The notes beneath the pieces were generated by a model. It did not search any database, was not told the origin of the DNA, and saw nothing but the letters and a program-made list of their open reading frames with translations. 64,000 nt of DNA. Source: Polytrichum commune (lineage: Eukaryota; Streptophyta; Polytrichopsida; Polytrichales; Polytrichaceae). The stretch is from contig OX485803.1 in NCBI GenBank assembly GCA_950295325.1, positions 36,843,554 to 36,907,553 on the forward strand, read 5' to 3'. Of the stretch, positions 35,601-48,140 are shown piece after piece; the first letter of the stretch is position 1; each line of letters begins with the position of its first letter. The position numbers and the translations under genes are program-made.

Positions 35601-38600
35601 TTATCCTGGCAAATTGATGTTTCTTTTCGTACACATAATAAACTTCAATTTTTCCCCGATTTTTTTTGCCCATGCCCGTGTCTTCCTTGAAATACGAAAC
35701 AACAAAAATTTGCCCAATGTAATCCCACAAACTAAAGTACCTAGTGTAACTGTAACGATCATGTTCACCTCAAATTTTGGCAATGGAGGTAGGATCGCGA
35801 AGCCCGCACTTGCAAACGCACCGAGCACAAAAAGGATGGAAAATATGAACGTCACACTCACCCATTTGAGCGAGAAGCGCACGGAGTCCACCGACTTGCC
35901 AATGTATGAGTCTTGGACAGGGAAGGCGGCATCCGCACCCGAGATGATGGTCGAGATCGCGTAAAAGAACGAGAGGGAGTTGAACACCATGAACGACAAG
36001 ATGTTTCGGTGGCCTTCGATTGCCACAAATTGCTCATACGTGTTTGGAGGTGCCGGATACGGTTGTATAAATTGGTAGTTGGGCGTGAATCCAAGAGGCG
36101 GCTGCAACCATCCTGCAAATGTCACACTCGCAATAAGCGCAGCCCCTACAAGGATCGCGTTTGCTGCGTCAACGTAAACTTGCCGGTCTCGATACAAGTA
36201 GTCCACACTCTCCTTCACTTCCGGGACAGTCAACAAACTTTTCTCAATGTCCTTGTGCTTGTTTTTGATGGCGTACTCAAGGGGCGTGTACCCGAACAAG
36301 TCCTCCTCGTGTGCCCGGACATGGCATTGCACCTATGAAATTTGGGGCTCCACGTAAATGAGACAAAGTTGAATGTAAATCCAAATGAAGAAATTTCTTA
36401 GAATTATGTAGTTGAATTGTACTCCCACTCATAAGATAAGGCATAGAAAGGAGATATGGATAGACAAGATATTAGACAGTGAGGAGCAAATAAAAAAAAC
36501 CTCTCCACCTTCAAGGTACTTGGTGTTGGTTGACCTCTCCAATAGCTCGTGTAAGTTTAATAACCCTAACCTACAACTTTACTATGTTATTAAGTACTAT
36601 ATACTCCACTTAAGTAAGACCGAGTTCTTTATAAGTCCATGTGGGAAACTACATAGAACTATGTAGTTAAAGCGTACACTCAAAAGATTAGGCATGGAGG
36701 GGAGCTATGTGTAAACGAGGAGATAAAGTAGTGAAGAGCAATTAAAATGATCCTCTCCGCCTCCAGGTGCTTGGTGTTCAATCAATCTCTCCAATAGCTC
36801 ATGTAGGGATGGTTCATGCATTAGATAGAACCTTAATCCATAACTTGACAACCATATTATGTGAGGTTACATGTAGATGGGAGTAAACTAACTGAAGGAG
36901 ATTAGGAATCCATATAGGACACTACATAGATCCATGACACTAAGTTAACTCCACTATTATAATAAGGCATGAAGGAAGTTGTAGATGAGGAGAGACAAAA
37001 AGTAAGAAGCATATAAACATATCATGTCCACCTTCAGAATATTGGGTGTTGACTAAATCTCTCCAATAACACATGGAGGGGTGATTGGTTCATGCAACCC
37101 TAGATAGAACTGTAGGCCAAAAAACTATACAATGGTATACACACACACACACACATTCAAATGGGATTGAGTGGATGTTAATTTGAGTTACCGTGCCATC
37201 ACGCTTGAACAACAACTCCCTCACCACGTTCATGTGTCCCTTTTGCGTCGCCTCATGGAGCGCGGTCCACCCCAAGCGGTAAGCAGCGTTCACGTCAAGG
37301 TCGTGTTTTTGTTGCAAAAGGATCCCAACAACATGGACGTGCCCGTAGTTGGCAGCCATGCACAATGCCCGCGTCCAAAGAGATGGCTCAAAGTTGAAGA
37401 GGGCCTTGTTCTCAAGGAACGTCTCCACCACAAAGCAACAAACTTGCTCATAATTGTATTGGGCATTGCTCCCCCTATATACTTCCGATTCCTCCGGACT
37501 TAACATAGACAAGTCTCAAATGATTAATATTTTCTTCATCCACTTCTCATAGGCTATTAAACATGTGATGAATACTATGAGATGATTAGCAAGTCCAAAT
37601 TGAGGCCGTATTTATTTTCATCACATCAATATTCAAAGCTCATATGAATACATTAGTACTCATTATCAATGTGCAACCCTGGTTCTTCTTAATTAACTGA
37701 TCATTTACATCTCTCTAGTTATGTTCCCTATTGAACCTATAAATGTTTACAAATTTGAGCACTTAAGATAGGTACACCTAGTGTGGACCAATGACCTATA
37801 ATTCTTTCTAATGCATATGTACATGTCAAGGTCTAAAATGTACATACTTCAAATAGAACCGTTATAGGCCATCTATGAGTTTAACTTTAACAATTTAGAA
37901 GAGATTCACTGTAAATCCAATTCTAGCAAACTCAATTCTCATGTAACTCCTTCCTCGTTTGGATGTGCTATGTGTGTTCATGTAAGTTTATGTTTTGTCA
38001 TCAAACCCCTTCATAAGCTGAAATGCTCAAAGTGTCCATGTTAGTCCAATCTCTTTTAAGTGCATCTCTTTTCGGTATGATGTCCATTCTTAGATCCAAA
38101 CCTAAACCACACACCTAATACGTATGTGTCCAATTAAGATAAGTAACTGAATTAGGGCCGCTTAATTACCTTAACTGATACCCGAGTTGGGTGTAGACCA
38201 AATCGAGCATGCTTTCAAAGAAGGTGCACCGAAACTCAGGCGTCTCTTGCTGGAGTCCCTCAAGCTGCTCCCGGAACGAGCACTTGGCCATCTCCAAATC
38301 TTCATTGTTGTCGGGTGCATTTGCAAGCTGCAAGATCTCGTGGTTTACCTTATTTTGGTGCAACCGGATGGCACGAGCGATCCTCTTGGCAAGCACGCTC
38401 CCCCCCGCCCTTGGCACTTTGTACCGCACGGACTTCCGTGAACAAAAACTCGTGGGAGAGGATTGGTTCTCTCTCCTTGATCGCGTCATCCTCCTGGAGC
38501 TTTGTCACAAGGAGCCTGAAAAACAGGTAGTTTTTCATAGAGGATTGAAGAGCTGATGATGATTCGTGGGAAATATCATAATTTTTTTCTCCTTCGAAAT

Positions 38601-38799
38601 CATTGATGCAGTTGTTGAACAACTTCCAAAAGAACTCGATCCTCTCCTTCACGTCCTTGAAGCGCATTCGCTTAAGCTGTTCTTCAAGCAAATCTTTGGC
38701 CTCAAAAATGTTGCCCTCACGCACTGCCTGCACAAGACGCGACTCCAGTCCCAAGGACTCATCCATGTTGTTGCTCTCAGCAGCAGCTGCATCCTCCAT
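35601..38799 (-). pseudogene. Ankyrin-PGG membrane protein (ACD6-like), copy 1, frameshifted
   Basis: Plant proteins of this class have ankyrin repeats followed by a PGG domain with four membrane helices; ACD6 relatives act in defence signalling. Minus-strand exons: 38799-38170, 37498-37192, 36332-35601. Exon 1 starts MEDAAAAESNNMDESLGLES. Exon 2 carries two ankyrin repeats (RALCMAANYGHVHVV, LGWTALHEATQKGH). Exon 3 opens with another (LFGYTPLEYAIKNK), then the PGG core LVGAALIASVTFAGWLQPP and three more hydrophobic helices. A run of seven G near 38400 puts exon 1 one base out of frame; with six G the frame would run through all three exons (about 555 residues). Sequencing error in this homopolymer is possible. 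An (AC)n tract flanks the exon 2 donor. Confidence 0.85.
37499..38169. other. Intron 1 of ankyrin copy 1
   Basis: Bounded by GT at the exon 1 end and AG before exon 2. It is about 6% different from its counterpart at 45257-45936 over the 225 bases compared by eye. No other feature is seen. Confidence 0.6.
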
Positions 38800-39410
38800 A
38801 GATCCGCAATTAATGTGCTAGTGCCTCTTGGACCGCTGGTAGCGAAAACATAAAAAGAAGGAAACAATTAGGTTTGATAGAAAGATGCAACAACTCTACA
38901 TTTAAGTTCAAACTGAGTTAATCTATCATGGTCCACTATGAACTAAGTAATGGCTGCACCTTGCACAACCTCTAGTTAGGATAGAGAGAGATGGGATCCC
39001 CTTTGGAGCACTCTAGTAACTGGATTCGAACTGTTCCTTAATCCGCAGCCTTCAATTCATAGTTCGTGCATGATTCACAACCTCATGACTAAAATTTAGT
39101 AAAGCAACTGAACCCTCGACAACTCTTGCCAAGTGCGGCCAACTGACTAGTTCAATGGGATGATACATGCATACTTGCAAGTTTAATTCCAACTTTGACA
39201 TTTTGCAAAAATTGCGGTATGGCATGTCCACACAAAAAATACAATTTCCTCGCAAGCAATCGACAATTCTTAGGTCATGACCGGTAAGTTGGTTCAAAAC
39301 TCCATGGCTTGCAAAAATGAAGGGAAGTTATTACAACAGCTAGGTTAGCCCGAGCACTATCGCATTCCGTACTAGAATTCGTCCCAAAAATGGTTTCAAG
39401 CTACAAAAAG
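38800..39410. other. Upstream region of ankyrin copy 1
   Basis: Presumed promoter and 5' untranslated region, over 95% like 46571-47181. It ends at the tandem-duplication joint. Confidence 0.45.
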
Positions 39411-40358
39411 TCATCACAAATAAGAATGAAGCATTAGGAAGACGATTCTAGCAGACTTTCTGAAACCGAAAATGACGATATCAGAATAAAGGACTAGTGA
39501 AAGTCATCAACATCCTGGCAGGCATGAGATCAGAAGATCTGCAAGCAAACAAACAAAACAGAGAAGATCTGACCAATTATGCGCATAAAACTTGGTGCGT
39601 GCAGGTAGAGATATGCATAAAAAGAAGCACGGAAGGGCTTAATGAAAAGACGATTGAAGTATTGGAAATTTAAAGTCCAGCAAAGGAAAAAGTCAATGTC
39701 GAATAAAGGAATGGGACCGTCAAGGTTCTTTCGTAGGGATCGCAAGTGTCTAGGCGAGTGAGAAATAAATGCTCTCGTAAGAAAATGCGACAGCGTTTAA
39801 CTCTTAAAAGTGCAATACGTGTGATGATTCTAATTTGACAGACTGAATGTATGTAACCTCTAAAGCAGGAGTAAATACGCTGCACCACATGAACTGAGGA
39901 GCAATTGCAAGTGCACAGCGCACGTTCAGAGTATATATTCTTCTCTTCTTCCAATGCAGAGTAAAGTCCTGTCTAGGTTCATCCTCGATTACAAATCGAT
40001 TACGAGCTGATATTGAAAAGACATACCTCTATACAGGTTCAATACAATGAGCACACATTTATCAAACTAGTTGCCAGGCTAGAAATTTTCAAGATCCTGG
40101 AGCTCAATGTCCAATTTTCCAGCACCAGGAAATGGAAGATAGATTTCGACTAGACGACATGATAACGACATCCAGGCTTTTCACTTGAACAAAGAGTAAA
40201 TTTAGATGTGCACTATCATAATCCCCTACCACATCAGAAGTTTACTATGGTCGAGTAATCGATGCGGAAAGCTCAAGGATGGTCTGCATTTTGAATGAAC
40301 CACTTCACTCTGTGCTTCTCATGTACAAACTTGCTCAGGAAGCTTAAAGCTGGATGTG

Positions 40359-41700
40359 CCCTTACATTTTGACATATAAGTTCTGCCTCGCTAGCACACT
40401 TCACTGCAACGCGCTCTTGCGATAAATTTGACACTTCACTGCACTATTCAAGAGCCAGCGAAAAATCTCTCTTTACGCCGACTCTCGAATCATCCATTCC
40501 ATTTCACTCGATACGCTTACAAAATCGTTGAAAAACGCCACGATCAGCATCTTTCCATTCCAACCCCTGATCCCGAATTCAAGAGTCCTCGAATTCGAAG
40601 ACATCCAGTTCACACACAACGGGAAAAAGAAACACTATCTTCCTGTAAGCGGAGGAATCACCTGTCACCAGAAGGCGTGCAATGAAACCCGATCTGTCGC
40701 TCGAAAGAGCAAATTCAAAGTCCCCTTTCGTCCGAAAATTCCGTTTCTTTGTGAAATTCCTTTGCAAGCTATCTGGAATGACGTAATCGTTAGATTGTGC
40801 TCGGGTGCAGCAGCATCGCAATGTTTTGTGCGATGTCAGTGGCGACCCATCGCCACCTCCATCGCTCCGGGGAAGTTTAAAACAGGAGACGTTCCGGAGG
40901 CAAGCAAGCTCCCAGATCCCAAACGAGGTATCTAATCAGAAAAAGGGACCTCAGTCGCACAGGTGATTGGGTGGCACCGTCCTCCTAGGGTTCAGGAAGT
41001 GGTTTGGGACCTTAAGCCCGGCCACTCCCGCCTTCTACCCAGAAATTACGGTTGCAGATATCCGGCTTCGTAATCTAACCGTTGGTCAGCCGGGGGTGGA
41101 GATTTCAACGTCCAATGTCGAGGATAAAGCAATAATACCCGGCGGATATGTACCAGCCCGGGTCGAATAAGTCATGGTTTTGGATTCCCTTTGTGGCCGC
41201 TTTTTTATTTCCACAGTCTACTCATTTTAAAAATCTGATCACGGTTGTTTGAATATTGGAGATAAGGTTCTAAGGGGGCCTAATTCGGTGGCTCATCTTA
41301 AACGGACACTTATATTTGAGTGGTGTGTGGTTAGGTGTGGATCTAAGAATGGACACCAAAAACGAGATTCTAGGTTCATTACTCAACACAATTGGGGGCA
41401 TCTACATGATCACTTCATACGAAAGAAAATTGTCACTGTAACAATGATGAAGATATTCTTACGAGCTCCACAAATTATGAGGGAATATAACTACATGTAC
41501 AATTTGGGCTCGGTAGTCATCTCACATTGATTGCATGTTTCATATCCTATAATTAAGAAGCATGAATGCAAAACTAAAAGTGTCCATTTAAGGTCCACTT
41601 ACCTTTGTGATAAGTATCAATTTAGGTATTGACTTTTGTGTGAATTTTTTGGTTGCTCATCATCTAAGAAAATTGGAAATAAAGAGACATAAAGAATATA
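40359..41700. repeat. Identical 1.34-kb block, unit 2 copy
   Basis: Second copy of 26836-28177 with no base difference seen by eye. Includes the same 135-codon frame at 40528-40935. Confidence 0.75.
40528..40935 (+). CDS. Hypothetical 135-codon frame, unit 2 copy
   Basis: Identical at the protein level to the frame at 27005-27412. Not recognised; coding status is open. Confidence 0.25.
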   Translation: MKNATISIFPFQPLIPNSRVLEFEDIQFTHNGKKKHYLPVSGGITCHQKACNETRSVARKSKFKVPFRPKIPFLCEIPLQAIWNDVIVRLCSGAAASQCFVRCQWRPIATSIAPGKFKTGDVPEASKLPDPKRGI

Positions 41701-41952
41701 TTGATTCTCCTATTTGTGTGGACTACCATTTGGACTTACACATTGTTGCAAGATATTCTTGGGAATGTCATCAATTTTCATCAAGTCATTTTATTCTTTG
41801 CCTTTGTGCATACCACCTAATTATGTTATCTAAGTGAAATATGTATGTATGTATGTACACTCAAGAAAAAACCTATATGAGAGTGAGAAACTTCAAATGG
41901 TCCGCATTAAGAGCATGAATATGGGTTTGTTTGGGGAGTTGCTAGTAACTTT

Positions 41953-42398
41953 GCCAAAGGACATGAATGTGTGTACCAAACAAAATTCATCCAGAAGGAC
42001 CAATATGATTGCCATAGATAGAAGGCATTAGACTGTCCAACCAAAGCTCCTAAAAGCTTGACAAGTTCACACAAGGACGATGAATATTTCAATTAAGGTA
42101 AGTGGGCATAAGAGTCAAGTTCCATGGGAGGGGGTGGCAAGCATTTTTGTGTGCCTACAAATGCTCCCTCCCATTGCCAAAGGATATGAATGTGTTTACC
42201 AAACAAACTTCATCAAAAAGGACTGATATGATTGCCATAGATAGAAGGCACTAGATTGTTCAATCAAAGCTCCTAAGAGCTTGACAAGTTCACACAAGGA
42301 CAATGAATATTTCAACTAAGGTAAATGGTCATCAAAGTCAAGTTCCATGGGAGGGGTTGGCAAGCATTTTTGTATGCCTACAAATGTTGCCTTCCATT
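41953..42398. repeat. 223-bp tandem dimer, unit 2 copy
   Basis: Same head-to-tail dimer as at 28428-28873, first GCCAAAGGA at 41953 and second at 42176. Confidence 0.85.
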
Positions 42399-42806
42399 GT
42401 GGACCCCACCCCACCCTCCAATCCACGCCCTCACGAGCTCTTGGGGTGGATCCATGTGAGAGGATGAGAGTGTGCAAATGTGCATTTTTTTCGTCATTTT
42501 TCCCCATTCATATGGGAAGGTCCATGACCTTTTCATTTACCGTTATGGCCACCTTATGACTCACTCTCAATAGCCTTTGGAAATTCATAATCATTCAAAA
42601 CTACTTCCAAACTTTATGATATTGATCCTAGCTCCTTCGTATACAGTTGTGAATGCTCAAAAATTTTGACCTCGCAAATCTGAGTAGTGTAAGGTAACAT
42701 ACAAAACAAAGTAATCAAGGCCGGCCCATCTACCTTATTCGACGTGTGTTTCAACAAGACTTATCAACTTCATTTAGTAGATGAAAACCTCTCATACAAC
42801 ATAGGA

Positions 42807-42811
42807 AAGAC
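42807..42811. other. Empty copia target site
   Basis: Unit 2 reads ATAGGAAAGACAAGGGTG where unit 1 has ATAGGAGAGAC, the element, then GAGACAAGGGTG. The single pentamer (one base changed) shows the site before insertion. Confidence 0.9.
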
Positions 42812-43380
42812 AAGGGTGTCAATCTAACAACACAACAACCATATCCAGCCATGTGCATATGTCTCTAACAAACCAAGCTAGCTACGATATAACTACAATG
42901 AATTCTTTAAATTCCCCGGAGCTCCACTAGTTTCGAGGTCAATCATTAGTCCACTTGAATGATGTTGCATGGCGTTCGAGTTCATGTGAATTTCACTCCA
43001 CATGTGATACTTACAAGTATTATATCAGGAATTCAATGTAGATACATCTCAATCCACTCAAGTTCAAATGCTGGCACCAAAACTTAGAGTTCACAAGATT
43101 TTCAAATTCAAGGAGTGCCGCAAAAGCAGGAAATGTTTAACATCCAAGGATCATGCCATAACTTCTTCATTAAATTGAGAGTGACATACATATGAAGAAA
43201 TAGTGAGTAACTGAATGAATGAATGAGAACGTCGACAAGATGAGTATGCTTTGCAAGATTGAGAATTTTTTCAACTTTAACAATCATGGCATTAAACACA
43301 CAAAAGTTAGTTAAATACTTAATAACAATCAAAATATACATACTAACACAGGCTTGTAAGTATAAATTATCCTGGCAAAT

Positions 43381-46300
43381 TCATGCACACATAATATACT
43401 CCAATCTCTTCCCGATTTCTTTTGCCCATGCCCGTGTCCGCCTCGAAATATGAAACAACGAAAATTTGGCCAATGTAATCACACAAAGTAGAGTACCTAG
43501 TGTAACTGTAACGATCATGTTCACCTCAAATTTTGGCAATGGAGGTAGGATCGCGAAGCCCGCACTTGCAAACGCACCGAGCACAAAAAGGATGGAAAAT
43601 ATGAACGTCACACTCACCCAATTGAGCGCGAAGCGCACGGATTCCGCTGACTTGCCAATGTACAAGTCTCGGACAGGGAAGGCGGCATCTGCACCCGAGA
43701 TGATGGTCGAGATCGCGCAAAAGAACGAGAGGGAGTTGAACACCATGAACGACAAGATGCTTCGGTGGCCTTCGATTGCCACAAATTGCTCATATGTGTT
43801 TGGAGGTGCCGGATACGGTTGTATAAATTGGTAGTTGGGCGTGAATCCAAGAGGCGGCTGCAACCATCCTGTAAATGTCACACTCGCAATAAGCGCAGCC
43901 CCTACAAGGATCGTGTTTGCTACATCAACGTAAACTTTCTGGTCTCGATACAAGTAGTCCACACTCTCCTTCACGTCCGGGACAGTCAACAAACTTCTCT
44001 CCATGTCCTTGTACTTGTTTTTGATGGCGTACTCGAGGGGTGTGTACCCGAATAAGTCCTCCTCGTTTGCCCGGACATGGCGCCGCACCTATGAAATTTT
44101 GGGGCTCCACGTAAATGAGACAAAGTTGAATGTAAATCCAAATGAAGAAATTTCTTAGAATTATGTAGTTGAATTGTACTCCCACTCATAAGATAAGGCA
44201 TAGAAAGGAGATATGGATAGACAAGATATTAGACAGTGAGGAGCAAATAAAAAAAACCTCTCCACCTTCAAGGTACTTGGTGTTGGTTGACCTCTCCAAT
44301 AGCTCGTGTAAGTTTAATAACCCTAACCTACAACTTTACTATGTTATTAAGTACTATATACTCCACTTAAGTAAGACCGAGTTCTTTATAAGTCCATGTG
44401 AGAAACTACATAGAACTATGTAGTTAAAGTGTACACTCAAAAGATTAGGCTTGGAGGGGAGCTATGTATAAACGAGGAGATAAAGTAGTGAAGAGCAATT
44501 AAAATGATCCTCTCCGCCTCCAAGTGCTTGGTGTTCAATCAATCTCTCCAATAGCTCATGTAGGGATGGTTCATGCCTTAGATAGAACCTTAATCCATAA
44601 CTTGACAGCCATATTATGTGAGGTTACATGTAGATGGGAGTAAACTAACTGAAGGAGATTAGGAATCCATATAGGACACTACATAGATCCATGACACTAA
44701 GTTAACTTCACTATTATAATAAGGCATGAAGGAAGTTGTAGACAAGGAGAGGCAAAAAGTAAGAAGCAGATAAATATATCATGTCCACCTTCAGAATATT
44801 GGGTGTTGACTAAATCTCTCCAATAACACAAGAAGGGGTGATTGGTTCATGCAGCCCTAGATAAAACTGTAGGCCAAAAAACTATACAATGGTATACACA
44901 CACACACACACACATTCAAATGGGATCGAGTGGATGTTAATTTTAGTTACCTTGCCATCATGGTCAACAACAACTCCTTCACCACGTTCATGTGTCCGTT
45001 TTGAGTCGCCTCATGGAGCGCGGTCCACCCCAAGCGGTAAGAGGCTTTCACGTCAAGGTCGCGTTTTTTTTTCAAAAGGATCCTAACAACATGGACGTGC
45101 CCGTAGTTGGCAGCCATGCACAATGCCCGCGTCCAAAGAGATGGCTTGAAGTTGAAGAGGGCCTTGTTCTCAAGGAACCTCTCCACGACAAAGCGACAAG
45201 CTTGCTCGTATTTGTTGTCGACGTTGCTCTCCCTAGATGAAATCAATGGCTTTGAACTTAGCATAGACAAGTCTCAAACAATTAATATCTTCTTCATCCA
45301 ACTAGCTAGCCCACTTCTCATAGGCTATGAAACACGTGATAAATACTATGAGATGATTAGCAAGTCCAAATTAAGGTCGTAAATATTTTCATTACATCAA
45401 TATTCAAAGCTCATATGAATACATTAGTACTCGTTATCAATGTGCAGCCCTATTTCTTCTTAACTGATCATTTACATCTCTCTAGTTATGTTCCCTATTG
45501 AACCTAGAAATGTTTACAAATTTTGAGCACTTAAGATAGGTACACCTAGTGTGGACCAATGACCTATAATTCTTTCTAACGCATATGTACATGTCAAGGT
45601 CTAAAATGTACATACTTCAAATAGAACCGTTATAGGCCATTATGAGTTTAACTTTAACGATTTAGAAGAGATTCACCGTAAATCCAATTCTAGCAAACTC
45701 AATTCTCATGTAACTCCTTCCTCATTTGGATGTGCTATGTGTGTTCATGGAAGTTTATTTTTTGTCATCAAACCCCTTCATAAGCTGAAATGCTCAAAGT
45801 GTCCATGTTAGTCCAATCTCTTTTAAATGCATCTCTTTTCGGTATGATGTCCATTCTTAGATCCAAACCTAAACCACACACCTAATACGTACGTGCCCAA
45901 TTAAGATAAGTGACCGAATTAGGGTCGCTTAATTACCTTTTTTGATAGCCGTGGTGGGTGTAGAGCATATCAAGCATGGCTTCAAAGAAGATGCACCGAA
46001 ACTCGGGCCTCTCTGGCCGGACTTTGTCAAGCTGCTCCCTGAACAAGCCCTTGGCCATCTCCAAATCTTCGCTGTCGTTGGGTGCATTTGCAAGCTGCAA
46101 GATCTCAAGGTTTACCTTTTTCTGGTGCAACCGGATGCCACGAGTGATCCTGTTGGCAAGCACGCTCTCCCACGCTTTCTCCGCACCATTCGCCACCGCT
46201 TGACATACGTGAACAAAAAGTCGTCGGAGAGGATTGGTGCTTTCGCCCTGATCGCGTCGTCCTCCTGGAGCTTTGTCACAAGGAACCTGAACATCATGTA

Positions 46301-46570
46301 GTTTTCCAAAGAGGATTGACGAGCTGATGATAACTCATGGGAAATATTATCATTTTCTTCTCCTTCGAAATCAGTGATGCAGCTGTTGAGCAGTTTCCAA
46401 AACAACTGGATCCTCTCCTTCACGTCCTCCGAGCGCATTTGCTCAAGCCGTTTTTGAAGCAAATCTTTGGTCCCCTTAACGTCGCCCTCACGCACTGCCT
46501 GCACGAGACGCGACTCCAGTCCCAAGGACTCATCCATGTTGTTGCTCTCAGCAGCAGCTGCATCCTCCAT
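43381..46570 (-). pseudogene. Ankyrin-PGG membrane protein (ACD6-like), copy 2, frameshifted
   Basis: Same three-exon plan as copy 1: 46570-45937, 45256-44951 and 44088-43381, stop TGA at 43381. Exon 1 starts with the same MEDAAAAESNN. Exon 2 has RALCMAANYGHVHVV and LGWTALHEATQNGH; exon 3 has LFGYTPLEYAIKNK and the PGG core followed by membrane helices. Two single-base losses disturb it: one in exon 1 near 46200 (GTCAAGCG where copy 1 has GTCCGTGCG) and one at the end of exon 2 (306 bases against 307). The exon 1 lesion is close to, but different from, the lesion in copy 1. Exon 1 is highly diverged from copy 1 while intron 2 is nearly the same. Confidence 0.85.
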
Positions 46571-47020
46571 AGATCCGCAATTAATGTGCTAGTGCCTCTT
46601 GGACCACTGGTAGCGAAGACATAAAAAGAAAGAAACAATTAGGTTTGATAGAAAGATGCAACAACTCTACATTTAAGTTCAAACTGAGTTAATTTGTCAT
46701 GGTCCACTATGAACTAAGTAATGGCTGCACCTTGCACAACCTCTAGTTAGGATAGAGAGAGATGGGATCCCCTCTAGAGCACTCTAGTAACCGGATCCGA
46801 AGTGCTCCTTAATCGGCAACCTTCAATTCATAGTTCGTGCATGATTCACAACCTCATGACTAAAATTTAGTAAAGCAACTGAACCCTCAACAACTCTTGC
46901 CAAGTGCGGCCAACTGACTATTTCAATGGGATGATACATGCATACTTGCAGGTTTAATTCCAACATTGACAGTTTGCAAAAAGTGCGGTATGGCATGTCC
47001 ACACAAAAAATACAATTTCC

Positions 47021-47692
47021 TCGCAAGCAATCGACAATTCTTAGGTCATGACCGGTAAGTTGGTTCAAAACTCCTTGGCTTGCAAAAACGAAGGGAAGTT
47101 ATTACAACAGCTAGGTTAGCCCGAGCACTATCGCATTCCGTACTAGAATTCGTCCCAAAAATGGTTTCAAGCTACAAAAAGGTGAAAGTCTTTCGGCTCA
47201 AAACCAGAGATGAACAAGTGATGTTGGGATTTGCTCTACACAAACTTTCTCAATTGAGAGGCCTTGACAAACTACAAAGCCTACAGTAACGTCTGGAATT
47301 AGTTGCACCAATTTATTTCTACTAGAAAATAATAAAACTTGAGTGCTAAGAGCCGGTTTACACTATGGACCATGAAGTTGCATCAGGGCGTTGTCAAAGC
47401 GTTGATTGGTTGTTGAACTCGTCCCGGGACCACTTTGGTTTACACTAAGGAAAAAATGGCAGAGGGACCATGGAGGTCGAGGTCCCCAAAATACGATTTT
47501 CAAGGCCTAGTAAATATGCGATGACATGGTCCAACGGGTTTTGTGGTGAGAGAGGCAAGAGAAGTGGTCTAGTACGAAAAGACAGGGGCCCATGGCAAAA
47601 AAATGTCACTACAGTACTTTTCTAATGAATTTTTTTTGGGGTACTTAATAAATAACTCTTCCCACTAGGTAAGGCTCACAATGCACACTTAC
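47021..47692. repeat. Dispersed 0.67-kb repeat, left copy
   Basis: Matches 59681-60354 from CAATTTCCTCGCAAGCAATC to AATGCACACTT. The first 160 bases belong to unit 2; the rest is the original right flank. It contains AGCCGGTTTACACTATGGACC near 47352, a block resembling the ends of small non-autonomous DNA elements. No coding sequence. Confidence 0.85.
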
Positions 47693-47732
47693 CTTGTGCA
47701 TTTCCGTATCCCTGCAAGTGCTCCCTTCCATT

Positions 47733-48140
47733 GCCAAAGGACATGAATGTGTGTACCAAACAAAATTCATCCAGAAGGACCAATATGATTGCCATAGATA
47801 GAAGTTATTGGATTGTCCAACCAAAGCTCCTAAAAGCTTGACAAGTTCACACAAGGAGGATGAATATTTCAACTAAGGTAAGTGGACATAAGAGTCAAGT
47901 TCCATGGGAGGGGGTGGCAAGCATTTTTGTATGCCTACAAATGCTCCCTCCCATTGCCAAAGGACATGAATGTGTGTACCAAACTAACTTTATCAAAAAG
48001 CACCAATATGATTGTTGTAGATAGAAGGCACTGGATTGCTCAATCAAAGCTCCTAAAAGCTTGACAAGTTCACACAAGGACGATGAATATTTCAACTAAG
48101 GGAAGTGGACATAAGAGTCAAGTTCCATGGGCGAGGGTGT
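47733..48140. repeat. 223-bp dimer, third location
   Basis: Two copies start at 47733 and 47956; the second is cut off near 48140, where unrelated LTR-like sequence begins. It shows that a third, partial module copy was present here. Confidence 0.85.

Larger units (their letters stand above)
25888..39410. repeat. Tandem duplication, unit 1
   Basis: Matches 39411-47181 from end to end. The offset is 13523 over the left part and changes at the copia insertion. Without the element and its target repeat (29288-35046) the unit is about 7764 bases; unit 2 is 7771. It starts 200 bases upstream of the kinesin start codon, at TCATCACAAATAAG, and ends with GCTACAAAAAG. Flanking bases show no obvious microhomology. 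Identity ranges from 100% in 26.84-28.17 kb to about 85% in ankyrin exon 1. Confidence 0.92.
39411..47181. repeat. Tandem duplication, unit 2
   Basis: Direct repeat of 25888-39410 without the copia insertion. It begins TCATCACAAATAAG immediately after GCTACAAAAAG of unit 1 and ends with that same GCTACAAAAAG at 47181, after which the original right flank (GTGAAAGTC) resumes. Confidence 0.92.
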
